Both the position numbers and the translations under genes were made by a program. From a virus, in the IMG/VR virus record IMGVR_UViG_3300025141_000227, positions 1 through 42,198 of that record: 42,198 nucleotides of DNA. One strand, 5' to 3'. Under the pieces are notes generated by a model that saw only the letters and a list, made by a program, of their open reading frames with translations, ran no database searches and was not told the origin of the DNA. Position 1 is the stretch's first letter, and each line of letters opens with the position of its first letter. This document shows, in pieces, positions 1-8,100 of the stretch.

Positions 1-518
1 ACATCCACAAGAATACAAATCAGATGTTTATCCGTATCGACGTTAACGATGATGTAATAGGGGCTTGTGATGTTAAGTCTATTGACTTTAAGCAATATAG
101 TCTTGTGGTTATTTCGGATTATTGCAAAGGCTTCCTAAACGAAGAGAGTATTGCTTATATTGCGTCTCAACACGACACGGTATTTTTAGATACTAAGCGA
201 CCACTCGGCCCTTATTGTAGCGGTATCAAATACATTAAAATAAATAACTATGAGTTTTCGAAGACTGAGACCACAATCACCAACGACATCGAAGAAAGAT
301 TGATCGTTACTCTAGGCTCCAAAGGATGCTTCCATCGGGGGCACACCTATCCGGTTAGCGAAGTGGAAATAAAAGATGTCACAGGCGCCGGCGATACATT
401 TATGGCCGCGCTAGCAGTAAGCTATAATCATAACCCAGACATCAACGAAGCGATCCTATATGCTAATGAATGCGCCACACAAGTTGTACAACGGCGCGGA
501 GTGAATACTGCCCAATGA
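1..518 (+). CDS. PfkB-family sugar kinase, HldE kinase-half-like (5' end outside window)
   Basis: This is the C-terminal half of a ribokinase/PfkB-type kinase. The reading frame is open from base 3, so the ATG at 24 is internal and the true start lies upstream. About 171 codons are visible, against roughly 315-330 aa for HldE kinase domains. The PfkB signature DVTGAGDTFMAAL near the C-terminus contains the GAGD anion hole and the catalytic aspartate, and TLGSKGC fits the preceding nucleotide-binding strand. The family phosphorylates D-glycero-D-manno-heptose 7-phosphate at C1 when paired with the next gene's activity. The stop overlaps the next start by 4 nt (ATGA), which implies translational coupling. 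The HldE assignment rests mainly on this neighbour; taken alone the protein could be another PfkB sugar kinase. Confidence 0.82.
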   Translation, partial: IHKNTNQMFIRIDVNDDVIGACDVKSIDFKQYSLVVISDYCKGFLNEESIAYIASQHDTVFLDTKRPLGPYCSGIKYIKINNYEFSKTETTITNDIEERLIVTLGSKGCFHRGHTYPVSEVEIKDVTGAGDTFMAALAVSYNHNPDINEAILYANECATQVVQRRGVNTAQ

Positions 519-1075
519 CAACAGTATGGACAAATGGATGTTTTGATATCCTCCACCGCGGCCACGTAGAAATGCTACAGTATGCCAAATCCCTAGGGAA
601 AAGACTCGTCGTAGGGATAGACTCAGATGAAAAGGTTAAGAGAGACAAGGGCCTAGATCGTCCTTTTAATACTGAAGAAGATCGTAAAGCTATGTTAAAC
701 TCTTTAATATACGTTGATGAAGTAGTAATATTTCATACGCCCCAAGAATTGGGAAAATACATTAAACGCTTTCGCCCCGCTTATATGGTGGTTGGGTCGG
801 ACTGGAAGGATAAACCAATTGTAGGCTCTCGCTTTGCCAAGGAAGTTCGATACTTCGATCGCATCGGGACCTATTCTACCACTGAAATATTAGAAGGGAC
901 TAATAACATGAAGAAAAAGAAAACACAACCGGAAGCGAGCCTGAGAGAGGGCGATATCCGTGAGATCATAGACCAGATGTTGCGCACCGCGTTTCAAGAT
1001 CATTCGCGACAGATGGAGGGACATCTGAGAGATATCCATGATCGCATTCTAAAGCTGGAGAGAAAACAGAAATGA
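515..1075 (+). CDS. HldE C-terminal-like heptose-1-phosphate adenylyltransferase (RfaE2 family)
   Basis: A 186-aa cytidylyltransferase-fold nucleotidyltransferase. The N-terminus carries TNGCFDILHRGHVEML with the HxGH nucleotide-binding motif. It is followed by GIDSDEKVKRDKG, RPFNTEEDR and a C-terminal YSTTEIL, all typical of the RfaE C-terminal domain, which forms ADP-heptose from heptose 1-phosphate and ATP. The ATG at 515 is chosen because it overlaps the kinase stop and puts the family N-terminus at residue 1; an in-frame ATG at 470 would lie inside the kinase gene. The catalytic domain ends near residue 130. The last 55 residues form a charged, probably helical tail that begins at an in-frame ATG (908) preceded by GAAGGGA, so a second short product is possible. 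In most Gram-negative bacteria both activities are fused in one protein. Confidence 0.88.
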   Translation: MTTVWTNGCFDILHRGHVEMLQYAKSLGKRLVVGIDSDEKVKRDKGLDRPFNTEEDRKAMLNSLIYVDEVVIFHTPQELGKYIKRFRPAYMVVGSDWKDKPIVGSRFAKEVRYFDRIGTYSTTEILEGTNNMKKKKTQPEASLREGDIREIIDQMLRTAFQDHSRQMEGHLRDIHDRILKLERKQK

Positions 1076-1284
1076 AACTTACAGATCAAGCCCTAGGCGC
1101 ACTCATGATGGCTCTACAGAAGTCACTACTGGAGCAGAGCGATATTGTACCGATCCTTAAAGAGATGAACTTTCAAATTGACGGAGACGATCAATCGCAG
1201 GGTACTCTCGTTATAACGAACCCTCCGGTGGTGAGTTTGGAAAATACTGAACTGGGCGACATCCTTTCCTCTCTTGAGGATTAG
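1072..1284 (+). CDS. Small hypothetical phage protein (70 aa)
   Basis: A 70-aa acidic protein that starts on an ATG overlapping the previous stop (ATGA). The first 30 residues look helical (QALGALMMALQKSLLEQ). The C-terminal half has a short beta-like stretch (GTLVITNPPVVSL) and an acidic end (LGDILSSLED). I see no recognisable domain or catalytic motif. The tight packing between the nucleotidyltransferase and the zinc-ribbon gene argues that it is a real gene. Function unknown. Confidence 0.6.
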   Translation: MKLTDQALGALMMALQKSLLEQSDIVPILKEMNFQIDGDDQSQGTLVITNPPVVSLENTELGDILSSLED

Positions 1285-1285
1285 T

Positions 1286-1537
1286 GTGCCCCGGTATGCA
1301 TATAACTGCAGCGCATGCACCGCTAGTGTAACAATCCAGCATCTCTCAAGTGAGCTGCCCGGTAAGTGCCCCAAGTGCGAGGCTTCCGATTCGTTGGTGA
1401 AACAACTCACCACCTTTCGTACAAATAAGCCTGCCCGAGCGCACAAACACAAAACGGGCGATACAACGGAGAAGTTTATTCAAACCTCCCGGGAAGAATT
1501 GCAGCAGCAGAAAAAAGATCTAAAGGATCAAAGATGA
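1286..1537 (+). CDS. FmdB-like zinc-ribbon protein, GTG start
   Basis: A small protein with two CxxC knuckles (C8/C11 and C28/C31, the second as CPKC), the layout of FmdB-type putative regulatory zinc ribbons that begin MPxYxYxC. I place the start at GTG 1286, which gives the family-like MPRYAYNCSAC and has GAGG six bases upstream. A longer reading from TTG 1274 would add four residues and bury that site. With this start the protein is 83 aa. After residue 40 it becomes a lysine/glutamine-rich, probably helical tail (REELQQQKKDLKDQR). The ribbon probably binds one zinc ion. The partner is unknown, but the position just before a sigma factor makes a nucleic-acid or transcription role plausible. 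Confidence 0.68.
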   Translation: MPRYAYNCSACTASVTIQHLSSELPGKCPKCEASDSLVKQLTTFRTNKPARAHKHKTGDTTEKFIQTSREELQQQKKDLKDQR

Positions 1538-1872
1538 CAAATTTTATTATTGCTGCAGTGATCTCGTTTATTGCTAATATTTTCCTTATTTGGTATGTAG
1601 TAAGATTACTTCAAAAGCTAGTGTTCATATCAGAAAACCTCGCCGCCCTGTTTATTGTAACCAAAGATTTTGAAATCTTTGCAAAAAGTTTATATAGCAT
1701 GGATAGCTACAGTGGCGAGCCCCTTATACAGGAAATGATATATCGGATTAAGGGTGTCACAAATGAAATAGAAGTATTTAGAGATACGTTTGAATATACA
1801 CTAGACGACGAAGAAGAGGAAGAACTTTATGACTACTCGCAAGAGGCGTACGAGACGCAAGAAGTCGACTAA
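1534..1872 (+). CDS. Single-pass membrane protein with acidic tail, unknown function
   Basis: A 112-aa protein with one N-terminal hydrophobic segment (about residues 4-24, including AAVISFIANIFLIWYVV) and no obvious signal-peptidase site, so it is probably anchored by its N-terminus. The rest is helical and soluble, ending in a strongly acidic stretch (LDDEEEEELYDY). It starts in an ATGA overlap with the zinc-ribbon gene. Its last 44 nt overlap the start of the sigma-factor gene, and the GAA/GAG codons of its acidic tail supply the Shine-Dalgarno for that gene. No family recognised. Confidence 0.6.
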   Translation: MTNFIIAAVISFIANIFLIWYVVRLLQKLVFISENLAALFIVTKDFEIFAKSLYSMDSYSGEPLIQEMIYRIKGVTNEIEVFRDTFEYTLDDEEEEELYDYSQEAYETQEVD

Positions 1873-2536
1873 GAACCATTATTTTACCAAGGTTCATGAA
1901 GATGCAATAGTTAAATACGCCAACACAGAAGATAGGGAACTACGATCTGTGTTGTATATAGAATATATCCAGCCGGCGTTTGATCAGATGGTGGATAAAA
2001 TCATCTACACCTATCGGTTTACGAGCCTCCCAAACATTGACTCGCTGAAAGACGAGTGTAAAATCTGGCTCACCACAATCCTTAACAAGTACGATCCCTC
2101 TAAGGGGTCGAAGGCCTTTTCATATTTTTCGGTTGTTACAAAAAATTGGTTTATCCACAAAGTAAAGCAGAGACAGAAACGGAACCGAACTGAGGTTTAT
2201 CTTGAGGACGTCATTAATGAGTTAGATGAAGACCTGGTTTCCCGCGAGCCAACCTATGAGTCGAAACGACAAGACATAGAGTTCTGGTCCTCGTTTAATA
2301 GTGAGATGGGTACTTGGGATTCGTTTATGCTAAAGGAAAATGAAAAAAAGGTTTTAATGGCGGTGCGGATCCTTTTAGACTCTGCAGATCAAATAGAAAT
2401 TTTCAATAAAAAAGCTATTTACTTATACTTGAGGGAAATTACTGGGCTCAATACCAAACAAGTTGTGAATAACTTAAACAAATTGAGAAAACGTTATAAG
2501 GTGTTTAAAAATAAATGGGAAAGCGGCGAAATCTAA
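1829..2536 (+). CDS. T4 gp55-like late-transcription sigma factor
   Basis: A 235-aa sigma-70-related protein. The N-terminus is very basic (TTRKRRTRRKKSTK). Residues about 50-125 resemble sigma region 2: a helical stretch containing DECKIWLTTILNKYDPSKG, then KAFSYFSVVTKNWFIHKVKQ, the aromatic region that recognises and melts the -10 element. A C-terminal helical part (KQVVNNLNKLRKRYKVFKNK) follows. In T4, gp55 binds host RNA polymerase and, with the sliding clamp, drives late genes. Here it would serve the long virion block downstream. AGAGGA lies 8 nt before the ATG. The C-terminus (NKWESGEI) lacks the hydrophobic-acidic clamp-binding tail I would expect from T4. Assignment is from motif reading, not a search. 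Confidence 0.75.
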   Translation: MTTRKRRTRRKKSTKNHYFTKVHEDAIVKYANTEDRELRSVLYIEYIQPAFDQMVDKIIYTYRFTSLPNIDSLKDECKIWLTTILNKYDPSKGSKAFSYFSVVTKNWFIHKVKQRQKRNRTEVYLEDVINELDEDLVSREPTYESKRQDIEFWSSFNSEMGTWDSFMLKENEKKVLMAVRILLDSADQIEIFNKKAIYLYLREITGLNTKQVVNNLNKLRKRYKVFKNKWESGEI

Positions 2537-2820
2537 GTTTAGACGACTATATTGAAGAGACAACCACCAACATCCGCGAGGACCGTGCCGTGGCCAAGTC
2601 TCTTCTTGTGGACGCAATCAGTGATATGAAGATGTCCGACTCTGCCCGTCGTGAAATGGGGTCGATCGCCGCCAAGTATGTAGAAAATCTTCAACGCTCT
2701 AACGAGCAAATGGTCAAGCTTGCAGCCCTCCTTCAGAAGCAGAAGAATGATCAAATCGGCCTTAGCGCTGACGATAAAGAACAAATATTTGATTTGCTCA
2801 ACGAACCGGAGGGCGAATGA
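2515..2820 (+). CDS. Small helical protein next to the late sigma factor (101 aa)
   Basis: A 101-aa, charged, mostly helical protein that starts 22 nt before the sigma-factor stop, with no strong ribosome site of its own, so it is probably translationally coupled. The C-terminus, KEQIFDLLNEPEGE, contains a short hydrophobic-acidic stretch that resembles the sliding-clamp-binding tails of T4 late-transcription proteins. That makes a gp33-like co-activator one possibility (gp33 is about 112 aa), but overall similarity is not evident. Function otherwise unknown. Confidence 0.55.
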   Translation: MGKRRNLSLDDYIEETTTNIREDRAVAKSLLVDAISDMKMSDSARREMGSIAAKYVENLQRSNEQMVKLAALLQKQKNDQIGLSADDKEQIFDLLNEPEGE

Positions 2821-4178
2821 TGGCAGACGATACATTAATTGGAAAGCTCGAGCGTTCCTTGGCCCAAAGAGGCATAACAGAGAATACTGGGCCGGCCCTA
2901 AACACCCGCAGCCTCAAAATGAGCTCATTCTTGCCGGGCTTAGGCCTAGGCAAAAACTACGAAAAATCAGCAACAATCTCGCACCCTTGCCAGGGTTATA
3001 TCGTAGCCTATAAGGCCGCTACAGAGCCAGCTGTTCAGAACATCGAAGATCAGCTGCGATATGCAGCAGCAAAGCGGCCTAGTTTTGAAATGTTCAATTT
3101 TCTTTATAAAGTATGGATCCCATCATTGCCTGGATCTGGATACAACTCCTGGGGGCCGAAAGATTGGAAGAGTGCAGAAAAGTTTAAAAAGCTTCTTTGG
3201 GGTCAACAATGGATGCCAATTGATGTAAGCGTAGTTGGCGTCCAGGGAGCGCCCCCGCCGGGCGCCTGGGTTGAAGTAACCTTTCCTACATGGCCAGCAT
3301 CTTTGGCCAATCCCAAGATCACCGCGGTTGGAGAAGTATCAAAAGAGGTTGCCAATAAGATCCCAACTAGGCAGGCCCCACCCACTACCAAGCAGGCTTT
3401 TGCTTTGGGAAGTTCCCCTGAGACCATGGGCAACAACCCGGGCTCGACTGGCGACGCCGGAGACTTCGATACACCGGCGCCCAATAACCCGAAGGTCGAC
3501 CCGAACGACCAAGGGCCCATCAAGGGCCTGGGCAATTACAAACGCGGCCAAAGAAACAGAAATATGAAAACTATTGAGCGCTATATGAAAGAGTTTGGAG
3601 TAACAAATCGTTATATGAAGATCGCGCTGCTGAGCGTTATAGCTAAGGAATCAGGCCTTAAGCCAAAAGGGGAAAAAGGATATGGCGACGCGTCCGTCGC
3701 GAGAATCAAAGAGATCTTCGGATCCCGAGTTAGTAAGTTTAGTGATGCCGAACTCAACGAGTTGAAGAAAGATGACAAGAAGTTTTTTAATTGGATTTAC
3801 GGCGGCCACTTTCCAAGCTTCAAACAATATGGAAACCGGCCCGATACTAGTGATGGCTATGATTACCGCGGCCGCGGCATGAACCAAATAACGTTCAGAA
3901 CAGCTTATAAGAATGCCGGCGAGAGAATAGGTGTCGATTTTTTGGGAACCCCGGACCTTCTGAATGACCCTGAGCATGCTTCTCACGCAGCCATCGACTT
4001 CTTGGTCCGCCGTCTCAAGCAACCGGCCTCACCTGTCTCGGGTGATATTAATAATGTGGGAAGCCAAGCAGAGGCGAACGAAGTTGCTGCAAGAGCAAAT
4101 GCTGGCTGGAGAAAAGAAGGAACAGCCTTAGATCGGGCCATCGACTCAACAAATAAGGCTAGCTACAAGTTCGAGTAG
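2820..4178 (+). CDS. Baseplate hub-type protein with GH19-like lysozyme domain
   Basis: About 452 aa. Residues 45-165 contain a beta-rich region (DVSVVGVQGAPPPGAWVEV) that looks like the OB-fold of gp5-type hub proteins. Residues 185-245 are a Pro/Gly/Asn-rich linker. Residues 255-420 form a peptidoglycan hydrolase of the GH19 chitinase-like type, with LLSVIAKESGL (likely catalytic Glu near 277), a second acidic site at GEKGYG, and the hallmark YRGRGMNQITFRTAYKNAG. The OB plus lysozyme order mirrors T4 gp5, which cuts peptidoglycan during injection, and baseplate genes lie downstream. Two start ATGs exist (2817 and 2820). GGAGG sits 7 nt before the second, which I prefer. A free endolysin is less likely given the N-terminal domain and location. 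Confidence 0.75.
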   Translation: MADDTLIGKLERSLAQRGITENTGPALNTRSLKMSSFLPGLGLGKNYEKSATISHPCQGYIVAYKAATEPAVQNIEDQLRYAAAKRPSFEMFNFLYKVWIPSLPGSGYNSWGPKDWKSAEKFKKLLWGQQWMPIDVSVVGVQGAPPPGAWVEVTFPTWPASLANPKITAVGEVSKEVANKIPTRQAPPTTKQAFALGSSPETMGNNPGSTGDAGDFDTPAPNNPKVDPNDQGPIKGLGNYKRGQRNRNMKTIERYMKEFGVTNRYMKIALLSVIAKESGLKPKGEKGYGDASVARIKEIFGSRVSKFSDAELNELKKDDKKFFNWIYGGHFPSFKQYGNRPDTSDGYDYRGRGMNQITFRTAYKNAGERIGVDFLGTPDLLNDPEHASHAAIDFLVRRLKQPASPVSGDINNVGSQAEANEVAARANAGWRKEGTALDRAIDSTNKASYKFE

Positions 4179-4190
4179 AAAGGGTATAAT

Positions 4191-5192
4191 ATGGGAAAGA
4201 CAGCAGAAGAAGAATGGCGTTCCTTGATGCCGCCTGCAGATCAAGAAGAGTTTGATGCATTAACCGAGTTCCGAAAAGGACGCTTCATGGGATTAGGTGG
4301 GGTTGCTGCCCGTCAGCACATTGACACGCCGAAATATATTGCCACAGCAAACGAAAAGGTTTACAAAAACGGCAACTCTCTTATAGTGTTGGGGTATGAC
4401 CGTACTCACAAAAAGCCTTCTGGTTATGGTGGCAAGGGATTCCCTCACTGCTCGTCAGTCGACATTATTGCTGGCCTCATGGGATATCAAGCACGCCAGA
4501 CCACATCCGATGGGTCCACAGACCTCAGTGCTAACCCTAACTTCAAAAAAGATGCAGCCCGGATCTATCTCAGTCAAAGAGCAGCCGTGGATGATGTCAC
4601 ATATTTTGGTCTTCCTAAGGGAAAAGTAGGAAACGTAACCCTGGACGCGCCTCGTTCTACAATTGCTCTCAAAGCCGATACGATAAGGGTTATAGCCAGG
4701 GAAAATATCAAGCTTGTGACTCGCACTGATGTAAAAAACTCGCAGGGAGGAGAAGAAAGTACAACCTGGAAAGGACAATATGGAATTGATCTTATCGGAA
4801 TGGCAGATGATGCTGATATGCAGCCTTTAGTTAAGGGTGCCAATTTGGTAGCTTGCCTAAAGGACATCATAGATTCTATATCTAAATTGAGAGACAGGGT
4901 ATGCACGATGGCCGACTATCAGCGCGCGATCAATACCGCTCTTTTAAGTCATACTCACTTTTCCCCGTTTATGATCGGAGGCCCCCAGTCGACATCGCCA
5001 GACTTTAAATTTATGGCCCAAGGTATCGAAAAGGTAGTCCATGGTGCTTTAAATGTAGAGATTCCCATGTACACAGAAGATTTGATGGACGGAACTAAGG
5101 GTCACATTGGTATCCAAAGCAGATACCTCTTGAGTCCGGGCGGAGTCAAAGGACCCCGGTGGATTTTAAGCAAATACAATAATACAAATTAA
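4191..5192 (+). CDS. Putative baseplate central-spike / virion structural protein
   Basis: 333 aa, with AAAGGG upstream of the start. Residues about 140-180 contain regular short beta repeats (APRSTIALKADTIRVIARE, then NIKLVTRT) typical of trimeric spike or VgrG/gp5-C-like strands. The middle (MADYQRAINTALLSHTHFSP) looks helical and contains a histidine pair. The gene directly follows the hub lysozyme, so it may supply the needle that T4 gp5 carries as its own C-terminal domain. No signal peptide or enzyme motif seen. The spike call is inference from strand pattern and context; virion structural protein is the safer description. Confidence 0.55.
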   Translation: MGKTAEEEWRSLMPPADQEEFDALTEFRKGRFMGLGGVAARQHIDTPKYIATANEKVYKNGNSLIVLGYDRTHKKPSGYGGKGFPHCSSVDIIAGLMGYQARQTTSDGSTDLSANPNFKKDAARIYLSQRAAVDDVTYFGLPKGKVGNVTLDAPRSTIALKADTIRVIARENIKLVTRTDVKNSQGGEESTTWKGQYGIDLIGMADDADMQPLVKGANLVACLKDIIDSISKLRDRVCTMADYQRAINTALLSHTHFSPFMIGGPQSTSPDFKFMAQGIEKVVHGALNVEIPMYTEDLMDGTKGHIGIQSRYLLSPGGVKGPRWILSKYNNTN

Positions 5193-5194
5193 TC

Positions 5195-8100
5195 ATGACG
5201 ACAGATATCGACTTTAACAGCCTAAACGTATTTAAGAAGTTTCCTTCTTTTATTCCATGGTTTGATATAAACAAGGGAACCTATGCTGTAATCGTTTACC
5301 CGGACATATCTAAAGGAGTAGCTGCAGAGGCAGATGCGAAGATTTTAAAAGAGAAAGCTATCGACGCTTTAATGGAACATTACTTACCAGAGTTTTATCC
5401 CCTTATTTCCAGACCGTCCAGCCCCGCCAGTCCGCGTCCATCCAAAAAGGTTCAACCTAGATCGACTAAGAAAAAGAAAACCAACGGAAGGCCTAAATCT
5501 CGTACCCCCGAGCGCGCCGGCAAGACAACCCCGATCCCTCCGGGAGTCAGGGATAGTTATACCACCATTCGCAAACAGATATCAGATAATCTTGATTTTA
5601 TAAAGACAGATCAAGGTCCCGCCGATCTAGAAGTTGAGGCTCCAGTGGTCTCCAAATATCTTTATAATACAGCCCCCGGCGCCGTCAATTTTAAACGAAT
5701 CCGCGAGGGTCTTCGAGCTTTTGACCCCAACGCCGCATCTCGCCAATCAGCTTCTACTCCTGTTATTAAGGGCGATGAGCCCTGCTTACTACCTGGGCAA
5801 AAACCACCGGTCGTCACCTTTAGTTCTGGCATGCCGGCCTTCTCCGAAGCTGAAGAGCTTTTTATAAATCAATATTATGATCGAAAGCTCCGGTCGGCCG
5901 GAGAGGAGATCATAATCAGCCTTGGGAACTCGTCACGAACCTTGCGCGAACTGAAAGTAGCACTCGAAGGATACAATAAGCAAATTCTCCAATACCCGGC
6001 ACCTCTTAAAATTCCTTTAGATTTGGAAACGATCTATATGGAAATGCAGACATTGGTGGCCACTTTAACGGATGCTGTCCGTCGAGATCTGAATCTGTCG
6101 GGTAAGAGGTCTACGGTTCTGACCCGTGACGACTTGCTTCGTATCCAGCTCGGGCCCGCCCAAAACATTCTCGGAGTGTCTTATGAACTCGATCTGGCTG
6201 ACGGTTCCTTGGAAATCTCGCCCCTGAAGATTGGCTTTATTTCTCTTGTTAAGTATAACCGGAGCGTTAAGGATCCTTGGATGATGCAAACACTGGTAAA
6301 TCATCAAAGAATAATTTCGGACTTCCGTTCAAGCCCGGGCGGACTAAATGGAATTCTTGGCTTTATCAAAGATACTTACGGCTCTCTTCTTTCAAAACCA
6401 ACAGTTAAAGATGTTATCGAAAACCTGCCCATTAAGGGAGAGCCCGACGATGGCTCCCTAGAGATAGAATTCCAAGCGCCACCACCACCCGGCGTCGACC
6501 CGTTGCTGTTTAACCGTGTGTTTCAGGCTACTGAAAGTTCAGTAACGCTAGATATTAGCAACCCCATGGCCATGGCCGCAACCATGAGTAACTTTTTAAA
6601 TCCTGGAGCCATCGCCGCGATGGAGGAGACTCTAAACGATCCAGAAGTTCAAGCATCCTTATTCGCGAAGCAATCCGGCGATGCTCTGTCGGCCAAGTTC
6701 CCTCTTAAGCAACTTATTGATGATGTCATAGCAATGATTGACGAAGCTAAGGGGATCGGCGCAGCTGTAGAAGAGCGCCAGGAACTAGAAGAAGAGGTCG
6801 AGGAGCTCGAAGCCGAGCTCAATGCTGCTATTCAAAATGGAGATCCCCTCGCAATCGAGGATGCCCAGCGCGCTTTCGACCGAGCTGAGGCAGATTTAAC
6901 GCGCGACAGAACTTCTGGCCGAGAGGGCGGCGCAGTCAAGCAGGTTCAAAATACTCTAGAAATTATGGAGGAGGTCCTAGGCCGTTTTGGCATTCCAGAG
7001 TTAATTGCAGAGGCTCTCATTTGCTTGACCATGGGTACAAATTTCTCCCTGGATCGTCTCAAAGCCGCCATAGATTCAGCACTCGAAATTGCCGGGATGA
7101 TAGAAGATTATGAGCGACCAAAGATTAAAGGCGACCTCATAAAATTACCAGAATTCCCAGAGATAAAGTTCCCCAACCCCATTACGGGCGACCCTCCGTT
7201 GTGGAAACAGATTGTCGATATGCTCTTAGAAATTTTGATGGAGTTGGTGATGGATTTGGTCCTCGGTCTAGTCGAGATGATTAAACTTAATTGTAACAAC
7301 TTGCATGATCGACCCGAACTCCTGGGCAACCTCGACGCCGCCCAAGCCATGAGAGATAATTTAAGTCCCGCCGCGGCAGATATTGATCCTCTTCTTGATA
7401 ATGCATTCGGCCAGTTTCAAATGAATCAAGAGGAGGGATTTGATTACCTATCGGCCGTCAGCGCTGTACTGACTCCTATGGAAATTTGTCGTCTTTATAA
7501 CTCCCGACCAGATGTGTTGGAGCCAACCGTCGAGAAGATTGCTATCTTTAATACAACTTGGCCAGCGCCCTCCATTCAAAGACTGCAGAGCCGAAATCAG
7601 ATTTTGTCGTTTTTTGCGACTTTGTCGCCACTAGCTAACATGACGACAATCTGTAATGATCTTGTGAACGATGTGGATGTTAGAGCAGCTGTAGAAAACT
7701 ATTGTTTGAACGAAGCGGATTTTGCTCCTTTGGCTGATCAAGAAAGCATCAAAAAACTAGCAGACATGCTTAATAATGGCATCCCGGTCGACCCAGCATC
7801 CCTTCTTCCTAATCTTCTGTGCCCCGAACACCCCCAGTTCTTGGATAACCCAATTGTAAATCGCATTATCCCCTCTATGTTTAATTCTACAGCTGATAAT
7901 GTAAAGATGCAGTTTATATACTCGGTAGAAAATAGTAGAACTGCGATGTTGGAGCCTAAGATTATCGCCGGCCCGGGCGCCGGTGGCAGAGGCGGTAACC
8001 CCGCGCTCAATGCGGCCCTGAAGGACTTGTGTGTTCATGGGAAAGTCGGCGACGATTGTGTCGAGCCCGAGCCTCCAAATTCAAAATTTCTTTCAATATT

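Noticed and set aside
470-514. Earlier in-frame ATG for the nucleotidyltransferase
   Set aside because: It would overlap the kinase by about 50 nt, and residues before 515 do not match the family. The ATGA overlap at 515 is the usual arrangement here.
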